This document shows, in pieces, positions 1 through 5,596 of a stretch of DNA of 8,285 nt; position 1 is the first letter of the stretch, and each line of letters begins with the position of its first letter. This stretch comes from an uncultured Fretibacterium sp. GTDB taxonomy: Bacteria > Synergistota > Synergistia > Synergistales > Aminobacteriaceae. The notes beneath the pieces were generated by a model. The model saw only the letters and a program-made list of their open reading frames with translations. It did no database searches and was not told the origin of the DNA. The stretch spans positions 1 through 8,285 of the forward strand of contig CALEPX010000037.1 in assembly GCA_937911045.1 (NCBI GenBank), read 5' to 3'. Both the position numbers and the translations under genes were made by a program.

Positions 1-15
1 TCTGTTCTCTACGTT

Positions 16-1530
16 TTACGCTTCTTTGAATGCGTTGATACCAGCTCCACAGAGCGGGCACTTGTAGTCTTCGGGCAGCTTGTCGCCTTCATAGACATAA
101 CCGCAGACGGTGCAGACCCATTTCTTGGAAACTGCGGCTTCGACCTTCTTCTGAGAAGTTGAATTTCCCAGAACGGACGCTGAGACAGCTTCGGCCAGTT
201 CCGTCAATGCGGTACTATCTCCGCTTGCGGGCGAGGATTTTATTGTTACAGTTTTGCCCACAACGCTGCAACCTCCGAGACGGTCGACTATCTCTCGCAT
301 CTGCTTTCCCGACACAGGAGACCAGCTTCCGTTTTCAACAAAGCTGAAGCAGCGGTTCTGAAGGTTATGGGCCTCCAAGTCCAGCAGGAAATTCTTCATC
401 GGTGTGAAAATTCCCATGTTGTACGTGATTGAGGCCAAGACAATATGACTGCAGCGGAATGCTTCGGCTATAAGCTCGCTTACATGAGTTTTCGAGACAT
501 CGTAGACCGCCACATCCGCGACTCCGGCCTGTGAGATTTTCGCGGCAACGGCATTGGCTGCACTCTCAGTCCCTCCATAAACAGAGCCGTAAACAACCAT
601 TACAGCTTTATCTTCCGGCGTGTAGCTGCTCCATAAGCTGTACTTGTTCAAGATCCAGCCGAGATCCTTCCGCCATACCGGGCCGTGCGTCGGGCATAAT
701 ATCTTGATGTCAACAGTCCCCGCCTTCTTCAGGACTGCCTGAACCTGCGGGCCGTATTTCCCGACTATGTTGCAGTAATATCTGCGCGCGTCACTGAGCC
801 AATCTTTTGCGAAATCGACTTCATCAGCGAACAGATTGCCGTTTAATGCGCCGAAACTCCCGAACGCATCAGCCGAGAACAACGCTCCTGAAATATTATC
901 ATACGTCATCATGACTTCGGGCCAGTGTACCATCGGAGCCATTACGAACGTCAACGTGTGTTTTCCGGTCTTGAGCGTGTCGCCCTCTCCGACAAAAATC
1001 GCTCGATCCGAAATATCGCACGCAAAGAATTGATTCAGGATTATTGCTGCGGCTCTTGTACAAACGACTTTTGCTTTCGGATAACGCACCAAAACTTCAG
1101 AAATCGCTGAACTATGATCCGGTTCCATGTGATTCACGACCAAATAATCCAGCTCACGGCCATCAAGCACCGCCGTCAAATTCTCGAAGAACTGTCCGGT
1201 TACGGATCTGTCAACTGTATCGAACAAAACAGTTTTCTCGTCGAGCATAACGTACGAATTATACGCAACGCCTCTTGGAATCGGATAAACGTTCTCGAAT
1301 AATTCAATGCGCCTGTCACTGACGCCGATGTAAATAATATCCTGAGTGATTTCCCGACAGCTTCCGACACCAGCGAATTTTTTCTTGCCGTTGAACGCCG
1401 CGGTCTGAGATTCCGGTTCACTCGCAAAAGCTTTCACACCGCCCAACGCGCCCGCTGCTGCTGAACACAAAAGTCCTGCTGAAGTTGCCTTGATAAAATT
1501 GCGCCTGGAAATTCCCTGTTCGTCATTCAT
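16..1530 (-). CDS. Tat-exported flavodiiron protein with C-terminal rubredoxin domain
   Basis: Family role: flavodiiron proteins reduce O2 to water and/or NO to N2O at a di-iron site next to FMN. The 504-residue protein has a Tat signal (S8-R-R-N-F-I-K14, hydrophobic stretch to about residue 32, probable cleavage after A34-F-A36). Next comes a metallo-beta-lactamase-like domain with every di-iron ligand: H134, E136, D138, H139, H202, D221, H282. The spacing between ligands (x61, x18, x60) is that of canonical members, shifted by about 55 residues, so the export signal is an addition to a complete enzyme. A flavodoxin domain (about 308-455) has the FMN loop YGSVYGGTES (314-323). A short rubrerythrin-type rubredoxin (471-504) has C473/C476 and C491/C494, only 14 residues apart. 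The ATG at 1530 is chosen over GTG at 1545 because GAGGGG lies 7 nt upstream. Most relatives are cytoplasmic; export here is inferred from the signal. It is divergent from another Tat substrate and near tatBAC. O2 versus NO preference cannot be told. Confidence 0.93.
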   Translation of the reverse strand: MNDEQGISRRNFIKATSAGLLCSAAAGALGGVKAFASEPESQTAAFNGKKKFAGVGSCREITQDIIYIGVSDRRIELFENVYPIPRGVAYNSYVMLDEKTVLFDTVDRSVTGQFFENLTAVLDGRELDYLVVNHMEPDHSSAISEVLVRYPKAKVVCTRAAAIILNQFFACDISDRAIFVGEGDTLKTGKHTLTFVMAPMVHWPEVMMTYDNISGALFSADAFGSFGALNGNLFADEVDFAKDWLSDARRYYCNIVGKYGPQVQAVLKKAGTVDIKILCPTHGPVWRKDLGWILNKYSLWSSYTPEDKAVMVVYGSVYGGTESAANAVAAKISQAGVADVAVYDVSKTHVSELIAEAFRCSHIVLASITYNMGIFTPMKNFLLDLEAHNLQNRCFSFVENGSWSPVSGKQMREIVDRLGGCSVVGKTVTIKSSPASGDSTALTELAEAVSASVLGNSTSQKKVEAAVSKKWVCTVCGYVYEGDKLPEDYKCPLCGAGINAFKEA

Positions 1531-1537
1531 GATTCTA

Positions 1538-1543
1538 CCCCTC
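1538..1543 (-). promoter_or_regulatory. Ribosome binding site deciding the flavodiiron start
   Basis: GAGGGG on the minus strand ends 7 nt before the ATG at 1530. It overlaps the in-frame GTG at 1545, so translation most likely begins at the ATG, giving an N-terminus of MNDEQGISRRNF. Confidence 0.7.
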
Positions 1544-1567
1544 ACTTTTTATAATAATATTTTGTGA

Positions 1568-1576
1568 ATTATAACA
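1568..1576 (-). promoter_or_regulatory. Probable extended -10 promoter for the flavodiiron gene
   Basis: The minus strand reads TGT-TATAAT: a perfect -10 hexamer preceded by TGn, the extended -10 form that can work with a poor -35. No good -35 lies 16-18 nt upstream (AAGCAA at 17). The predicted RNA start is near 1561, about 30 nt before the ATG. It sits back to back with the plus-strand promoter, whose -35 is only 6 bp away. Confidence 0.5.
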
Positions 1577-1581
1577 TGAAC

Positions 1582-1610
1582 TTGTCGTATTGCTTAATCA
1601 AGAATATAAT
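1582..1610 (+). promoter_or_regulatory. Sigma-70-like promoter for the flavoprotein-tatBAC operon
   Basis: The -35 TTGTCG (1582-1587, 4 of 6 consensus positions) and the -10 TATAAT (1605-1610, 6 of 6) are separated by exactly 17 bp. Transcription would start near 1617, leaving a leader of about 35 nt before the ATG at 1652. No separate promoter was noticed before tatB, tatA or tatC, so this one probably drives all four genes. Confidence 0.65.
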
Positions 1611-1633
1611 TGCATGAAAATAATATCGTAAAC

Positions 1634-1639
1634 GGGAGG
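1634..1639 (+). promoter_or_regulatory. Ribosome binding site of the FMN/FAD flavoprotein
   Basis: GGGAGG lies 12 nt before the ATG at 1652. An in-frame TTG at 1610 overlaps the last base of the -10 box and would lie upstream of the predicted RNA start, so the ATG is preferred. A similarly long 12-nt spacing is seen at tatB and tatA, which looks like a habit of this genome. Confidence 0.65.
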
Positions 1640-1651
1640 CATAGATTAGAA

Positions 1652-3781
1652 ATGGAAAAACAGATTTCTCGCAGAAATTTCCTGAAAGTCTCGGCAATCG
1701 GCACAATCGGGGCAGCAACTGCCGGAATTTTGAGCAAGACTTCTTGGTCACAGGAAGCGAAAAGAATTTACACACCGGGAACTTACAGCGCGAGTGCTCA
1801 GGGACTTGAGAGCATGGTTACGGTGACGATGACTTTCGACGAGACGAGCATAGTTGACGTTATCGTTGACAGCAGCAAAGAAACTCCTGAGATCGGAGCG
1901 GCCGCAGCTGAGAAATTAGCCGAACAGCTCAAGAATGCTCAGGGCGCGGAAATTGACGGAGTTACGAGTGCTACGGTGACTTCGAACGCGGTGAAAATTG
2001 CCGCAGCGGATTGTATTGCTCAGGCGATGGGCTTGGGCGTCGAAAAAAATTCTGCCTCAAATCCTGACTCGAATAACGATTGGCTCGGAACTGAACCGGA
2101 TATTAAACCCGAAGATGTTTACTCAGAATTGACGGCTGATGTTATCGTTGTGGGGCTTGGACTTGCCGGAGTGTCTGCTGCCCGAAGCGCGTCTGAATTG
2201 GGAGCGACTGTAATTGGAATCGACGGAAGTTCTGCGCCGAATTGCCGTTCTGGAGAATTTGCGGTTATAAACAGTCCGACACTTAATAAGAGATGGCCCG
2301 AGCGTGCGTTATCCCGTGAAGAAGTTGCTGAGATCGTTGACGCTCATGTGAACGAATCAGGTTACAGGATCAAGCGCAAAATTACTTCCAAATGGGCGGA
2401 TAATATCGGCACGGCTTTTGACTGGTACATGTCAGCCGACGAGCATTTATTCATCGCCGATGAGACCAGACAGCCAATCGAGGACGAGAACGCTGATGAT
2501 TTTCTGATCCCGATTTTCAGACCGCTGCCGTCATATAAAGATTCAAACGGTGTCGAACATGTCTATAACTGGAAAGAAGAACGCTTCCCGTGTTTCCCGA
2601 CATCAGTTGAGTTTTTGCCCTCTCAGCAGAAAACTTTCATGGCGAACTGGGACAAAGCTCTTGCTTCAGGACTTGTGAAAGCATATTTCGGACATTTCGG
2701 CAGAAAGCTTATCATGCGCGACGGAACTCACTGTGTAGGCGTGTACGCTCTTGACGATAATCCAAAATCCGCGACCAGAGGCAAATATCTCAAGCTCAAC
2801 GCGACGAAAGGCGTAATTCTCTCAACCGGAGATTTTGGCTCGAACGACGCTGCGATGCTGCATTTTGCGCCGGACATCATGAAATCTCACAAGAACAACA
2901 GGCTTTTCACATCTGTTGACGTCAATGGCAAACGAACGAATCAGGGAGACGGCTTGCGAATGGGAGCGTGGGCTGGAGCGAAAGTTGCCGGATTTGCTGC
3001 ACCGATGATTCATCACATGGGCGGAGGCGCGGATTTGTCAGGTGTCGGAGTTATGGGTAACGCAGGATTTTTGAATCTCGACATGGACGGCAAGAGATTC
3101 ATGTGCGAAGATCTTCCCGGGCAGCAGCTTGAGAATCAGATCGAATCAATCAGGCTCATGAAGAGTTGGCAGATTTTCGACTCTAACTGGAGTGAACAGG
3201 TTACGCATATGCCGGCTGCTCATGGAGGCGCGTGTTATTTTGAGAATTACGCCTCGATTGACGAAGCCCCGAAGAATAACAAGACATACAGGAACTGGAA
3301 AGCACCATATCAACTTGAGGCGGCAATATCGGACGGACGCTGCATAAAGGCTGACACGCTGGAAGAACTTGTCGCGAAGATTTACCCGGATGACAAGAAT
3401 GCGCAAATTACGGCTCTGGAATCTATCAAGCGTTACAACGAACTTGCGGCTCTGGGGGTTGACGAGGATTTCAACAAAGTAGCGTCGAGATTGCTTCCGG
3501 TGAATAAAGCACCGTTTTATGCGGACATGTTCTCGACTGCAATAATGCTGACGTGCATAGGCGGACTTGAATCTGACGAGGACTGCCACACATTCACTGA
3601 AATTACGGACGAGACTGAGCGTAAAGTTTGCGGAGAAATTATCAGGGGGCTTTACGTTGCTGGTAACATGCAGGGCGGAAGATTTGGGCTTCAATACCCG
3701 ATTGGTCTGAAGGGTGTGAGCCATGCGATGGCGATGTATTACGGCAAAGTTGCTGGCGAGAATGCTGTGAAGGGAATCTAG
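1652..3781 (+). CDS. Tat-exported FMN- and FAD-binding reductase (fumarate/urocanate reductase-like)
   Basis: The 709-residue precursor has a Tat signal (S6-R-R-N-F-L-K12, likely cleavage after S31-W-S33). An FMN-binding domain (about 40-127) contains D102-G-V-T-S-A-T108, matching the ApbE flavinylation motif, so FMN is probably bound covalently at T108. The FAD_binding_2 domain (about 160-709) has the dinucleotide fold G168-L-G-L-A-G173, acidic D191 at the end of the second strand, GKRFMCED (480-487) and a second FAD-contact segment GNMQGGRFG (671-679). Relatives pass electrons through FMN to FAD and reduce C=C bonds of fumarate, urocanate, cinnamates or similar acceptors. The substrate cannot be read from this sequence. 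There is no CXXCH haem motif, so it differs from flavocytochrome c, and FMN probably replaces the haems as electron entry. It ends 6 bp before tatB and is likely co-transcribed with tatBAC. Confidence 0.9.
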   Translation: MEKQISRRNFLKVSAIGTIGAATAGILSKTSWSQEAKRIYTPGTYSASAQGLESMVTVTMTFDETSIVDVIVDSSKETPEIGAAAAEKLAEQLKNAQGAEIDGVTSATVTSNAVKIAAADCIAQAMGLGVEKNSASNPDSNNDWLGTEPDIKPEDVYSELTADVIVVGLGLAGVSAARSASELGATVIGIDGSSAPNCRSGEFAVINSPTLNKRWPERALSREEVAEIVDAHVNESGYRIKRKITSKWADNIGTAFDWYMSADEHLFIADETRQPIEDENADDFLIPIFRPLPSYKDSNGVEHVYNWKEERFPCFPTSVEFLPSQQKTFMANWDKALASGLVKAYFGHFGRKLIMRDGTHCVGVYALDDNPKSATRGKYLKLNATKGVILSTGDFGSNDAAMLHFAPDIMKSHKNNRLFTSVDVNGKRTNQGDGLRMGAWAGAKVAGFAAPMIHHMGGGADLSGVGVMGNAGFLNLDMDGKRFMCEDLPGQQLENQIESIRLMKSWQIFDSNWSEQVTHMPAAHGGACYFENYASIDEAPKNNKTYRNWKAPYQLEAAISDGRCIKADTLEELVAKIYPDDKNAQITALESIKRYNELAALGVDEDFNKVASRLLPVNKAPFYADMFSTAIMLTCIGGLESDEDCHTFTEITDETERKVCGEIIRGLYVAGNMQGGRFGLQYPIGLKGVSHAMAMYYGKVAGENAVKGI

Positions 3782-3787
3782 TTATAC

Positions 3788-4105
3788 TTGTTCAGCATAG
3801 GATTTTCGGAATTAATATTAATTCTGCTGATTGCGTTCGTGGTCGTTGGTCCCAGAGATTTGCCGAAAGTTGGGGCATGGCTTGGGCGAATAATCAGGCG
3901 TTGTTCTGAGATGCTCAGGGAATTGCGTCTTGAGATGGGGCTTGACGATCTCGAACGTGAGATCATGCAGACGAAACACGGGCTTGAGAAAAATTTGCGT
4001 GAGATTGACGATGAAGCTGTAGATTTGTCTGGGCTGTCCAAAGACTTGAACGAGGACTTGAACGAACTTTCACGCGATATTAATAATCATACGGAGGCTA
4101 AATAA
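3788..4105 (+). CDS. tatB: Sec-independent translocase protein TatB
   Basis: The 105-residue protein has the TatA/B architecture: one N-terminal membrane helix (about 5-21), a hinge, an amphipathic helix (about 25-45), then a charged coiled-coil-like tail to the end. The start FSIGFSELILILLIAFVVVG includes E8 in the membrane helix, and GPRDLPKVG follows. Both are TatB hallmarks, as opposed to the F-G hinge of TatA. TatB works with TatC as the receptor for twin-arginine signal peptides. The start is TTG, 6 bp after the flavoprotein stop, with AAGGGA at 3770-3775 as ribosome binding site inside the end of that gene, suggesting coupled translation. No in-frame ATG precedes the membrane helix. 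It is shorter than E. coli TatB (171 residues), which is common outside proteobacteria. Confidence 0.9.
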   Translation: MFSIGFSELILILLIAFVVVGPRDLPKVGAWLGRIIRRCSEMLRELRLEMGLDDLEREIMQTKHGLEKNLREIDDEAVDLSGLSKDLNEDLNELSRDINNHTEAK

Positions 4106-4109
4106 TAAT

Positions 4110-4310
4110 ATGCACTTGGGAATAACTGAGATTTTGCTGTTGATATTTCTTGCGCTGGTTTTATTCGGGGGCAACAAATTATCCGGAGTAGGCAAGGCAT
4201 TGGGCAAGAGCATCAAAGAATTTCGCAACGAGATCAAAGGCTCGGACGAATCTGAATCCGTAGCTAAAACTGAATCCGGAACTGGAGCTGAACCCGAAAA
4301 AATTGGCTAA
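4110..4310 (+). CDS. tatA: Sec-independent translocase pore subunit TatA
   Basis: The 66-residue protein has a membrane helix (about 4-19), the TatA-type hinge F19-G20, and an amphipathic helix (about 24-44, GVGKALGKSIKEFRNEI). A short acidic, low-complexity tail follows. Family knowledge: TatA oligomerises at the TatBC-substrate complex and lets folded proteins cross the membrane. G-G replaces the usual G-P/G-G hinge variants, and LSGVGKALG matches LPELGKALG of typical members. GGAGG at 4093-4097 precedes the ATG by 12 nt. It lies 4 bp after tatB, and its last 8 bp overlap tatC, so the three Tat subunits form a tight unit. Confidence 0.92.
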   Translation: MHLGITEILLLIFLALVLFGGNKLSGVGKALGKSIKEFRNEIKGSDESESVAKTESGTGAEPEKIG

Positions 4311-5040
4311 AGAATCTTTGACGTTACTCGGGCATTTTCTGGCGTTGCGCAGAGTATTAATTGTGTGTGCGATGTCGGTATTTGTGAGTTTTGTTGTGAT
4401 ATTTTATTTCGCGGTTGATGTTTTGATGGCTATGATCATAAACCCGATTAAAGCGCGCGGGATTGAGATAATTTACACGGCTATGTCAGAAGCACTTGTC
4501 ACAAAGATCAAAGTAGCGTTTGTTGCAGCCGTAATAATTTCCAGTCCCGTAATAATCTGGCAGATCTGGAGCTTTATCAAACCTGCGTTATATCCAAACG
4601 AAGAGAGATTCTTCAAGCTGACATTCGCTGCCTCTCTGGTATTATTCTTGACCGGAATATTTTTCTGTTACGGAGCTGTGTACACATTAGCCGTAGATTT
4701 CTTTCTGATTGCCGGTGAAAATCTCGCTACACCGATGCTATCGCTAGACATGTATATTGGCTTTATATTCGGCTTTATAATCCCGTTTGGATTAGCATTT
4801 CAGTTGCCTGTCTTGCTGTATATTACGACGCGAATAGGCTGGACGAATTACGTTATGCTTGCGTCGAAGCGAAAGTATGTGATTCTTGCGATTTTCACAG
4901 TTGCAGCGATTCTGACACCTCCGGATGTATTATCACAAGTTGCGTTAGGTCTACCGATGCTGGCACTTTACGAGGCTGGTGTTCAGATCAGCAGGTTCGC
5001 AGGCAAATCACGTTTTGCAACTCATGAGCTAAATTCCTAA
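4303..5040 (+). CDS. tatC: Sec-independent translocase receptor subunit TatC
   Basis: The 245-residue protein has six hydrophobic segments (about 17-40, 66-90, 106-134, 150-177, 191-204, 211-230), the TatC topology. Conserved features include P48, the signal-peptide-binding region F91-I-K-P94 to E100, FGLAFQLPV (162-170) and TPPDVLSQ (205-212, D208). TatC recognises the twin-arginine motif on the cytoplasmic side and nucleates the translocase. One oddity: the N-terminal motif usually written HLxELR reads H11-F-L-A-L-R16, so the Glu, implicated by E. coli mutagenesis at E15, is Ala14, while E100 (E. coli E103) is kept. The start is TTG, overlapping the tatA end by 8 bp. GGAG at 4284-4287 is a rather distant ribosome binding site, so translation probably depends on tatA. 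It is the last gene of the operon. Confidence 0.94.
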   Translation: MAKESLTLLGHFLALRRVLIVCAMSVFVSFVVIFYFAVDVLMAMIINPIKARGIEIIYTAMSEALVTKIKVAFVAAVIISSPVIIWQIWSFIKPALYPNEERFFKLTFAASLVLFLTGIFFCYGAVYTLAVDFFLIAGENLATPMLSLDMYIGFIFGFIIPFGLAFQLPVLLYITTRIGWTNYVMLASKRKYVILAIFTVAAILTPPDVLSQVALGLPMLALYEAGVQISRFAGKSRFATHELNS

Positions 5041-5088
5041 TTACAGGCGCAGTTATAAATCTGAATCACAAGAATCACAAATTCGCAG

Positions 5089-5118
5089 ACTCTGCTATAG
5101 TATTTCGCATAGCAGGGT
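5089..5118. other. Hairpin after tatC, possible weak two-way terminator
   Basis: An inverted repeat with 10-bp arms (7 perfect inner pairs CTGCTAT/ATAGCAG, plus one G-T wobble and two outer pairs) surrounds a 10-nt loop. It lies between the convergent ends of tatC and the esterase remnant, where a shared terminator would be expected. No T-run follows on either strand, so it is not a classic intrinsic terminator. The 49 bp before it and the 53 bp after it hold nothing else recognised, apart from a T6 run at 5168-5173. Confidence 0.35.
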
Positions 5119-5171
5119 CATGTGTAGTTTACGTGAGAACAACGCTTAAGATATATGATACAGGGACTTTT

Positions 5172-5428
5172 TTAATTCTGCCGTTCCCAAAAATTTACAG
5201 CTCTATCAAGCCAGCCTTCCGCGATAGTTCCTTCACTCAGTCCGAAACCGTGCGCTAATCCCTCGAAAATTTCTATCTCTGAGTTAGTTCCGTTAGCTTT
5301 TATTCTGTTAATTCGGTTCTGCATGATTCTGTATGACGCTATCCCATCGTTTGTGCCTACACAGTTATAAGTCGGCTATAAGTCGGCGGTTCATTGCCTG
5401 TTACTTCGGATAGTCCTGTGTATTGGGA
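5172..5428 (-). pseudogene. C-terminal remnant of an alpha/beta-hydrolase esterase, frameshifted
   Basis: The minus strand, read from about 5428 to the TAA at 5172-5174, encodes the end of an acetyl-esterase/lipase-like protein. The segment GTNDGIASYR carries the probable catalytic Asp and FEGLAHGFGLSEG the catalytic His. It finishes NFWERQN. The N-terminal part with the nucleophile Ser is missing. The frame is broken by an exact 11-bp tandem duplication at 5366-5387; removing one copy joins TGNEPPTY to NCVGTNDG in one frame. So it is both truncated and frameshifted. Codon style resembles the tat block, to which it probably belongs. The upstream end meets the lipoprotein start at about 5425-5435. 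Intact, it would hydrolyse short-chain esters, for example acetylated sugars. This is inferred from fold only. Confidence 0.7.
5366..5387. repeat. 11-bp exact tandem duplication
   Basis: TATAAGTCGGC occurs at 5366-5376 and again at 5377-5387. As 11 is not a multiple of three, it shifts the esterase frame. Deleting one copy restores a sensible protein, so it is a recent duplication or an assembly slip. Confidence 0.9.
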
Positions 5429-5546
5429 TTAATAATTGCATAAGTTCGTTATCGTGGTGATACGTGATTTCAGGTTCATCATCGCCACACGAGGCAAGCA
5501 TACCGGCAGCGAGGATCATCAATAAATACAATGATATCTTCTTCAT
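5391..5546 (-). CDS. Short lipoprotein-like ORF, probably the 5' end of a broken gene
   Basis: This 51-codon minus-strand frame starts MKKISLYLLMILAAGML and reaches a lipobox L17-A-S-C20, followed by GDDEPE. This is a lipoprotein signal peptide with an acidic start of the mature chain, a style common in Bacteroidota, where acidic residues after the Cys favour export to the cell surface. No Shine-Dalgarno sequence precedes the ATG, also usual in that phylum. After about residue 36 the frame runs into DNA that encodes the esterase remnant in another frame, so the last 15 residues are probably not original. It begins 50 bp after the stop of the preceding same-strand gene. It is probably a truncated gene at a junction; the function of the full protein is unknown. 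Confidence 0.5.
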   Translation of the reverse strand: MKKISLYLLMILAAGMLASCGDDEPEITYHHDNELMQLLIPIHRTIRSNRQ

Positions 5547-5596
5547 GATGTTACAAAATGATTAGGTTAGTTTTATGATTAAGTTGAAATGGATGT

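Noticed and set aside
1450..1490. Lipobox in the flavodiiron signal peptide (LLC at residues 20-22)
   Set aside because: Leu occupies the -1 position, where Gly, Ala or Ser is needed, so a soluble Tat-exported product is more likely than a lipoprotein.
1581..1602. CTTG...CAAG inverted ends as an operator in the divergent promoter region
   Set aside because: Only four bases at each end are symmetric; the inside is not palindromic, so chance is likely.
1610..1651. Upstream TTG start for the FMN/FAD flavoprotein
   Set aside because: It overlaps the -10 box and lies before the predicted RNA start. GGGAGG and the Tat signal position fit the ATG at 1652.
3146..3724. 192-codon open frame on the minus strand inside the flavoprotein gene
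   Set aside because: It lies entirely antisense to a gene with clear domains. Its protein is rich in Arg, Val and Ser with no recognisable motif, as expected for a codon-bias shadow.
1652..3781. Haem-binding site in the flavoprotein (C635, C645-H646, C660)
   Set aside because: None of the cysteines forms CXXCH, so there is no c-type haem and the flavocytochrome c label was not used.
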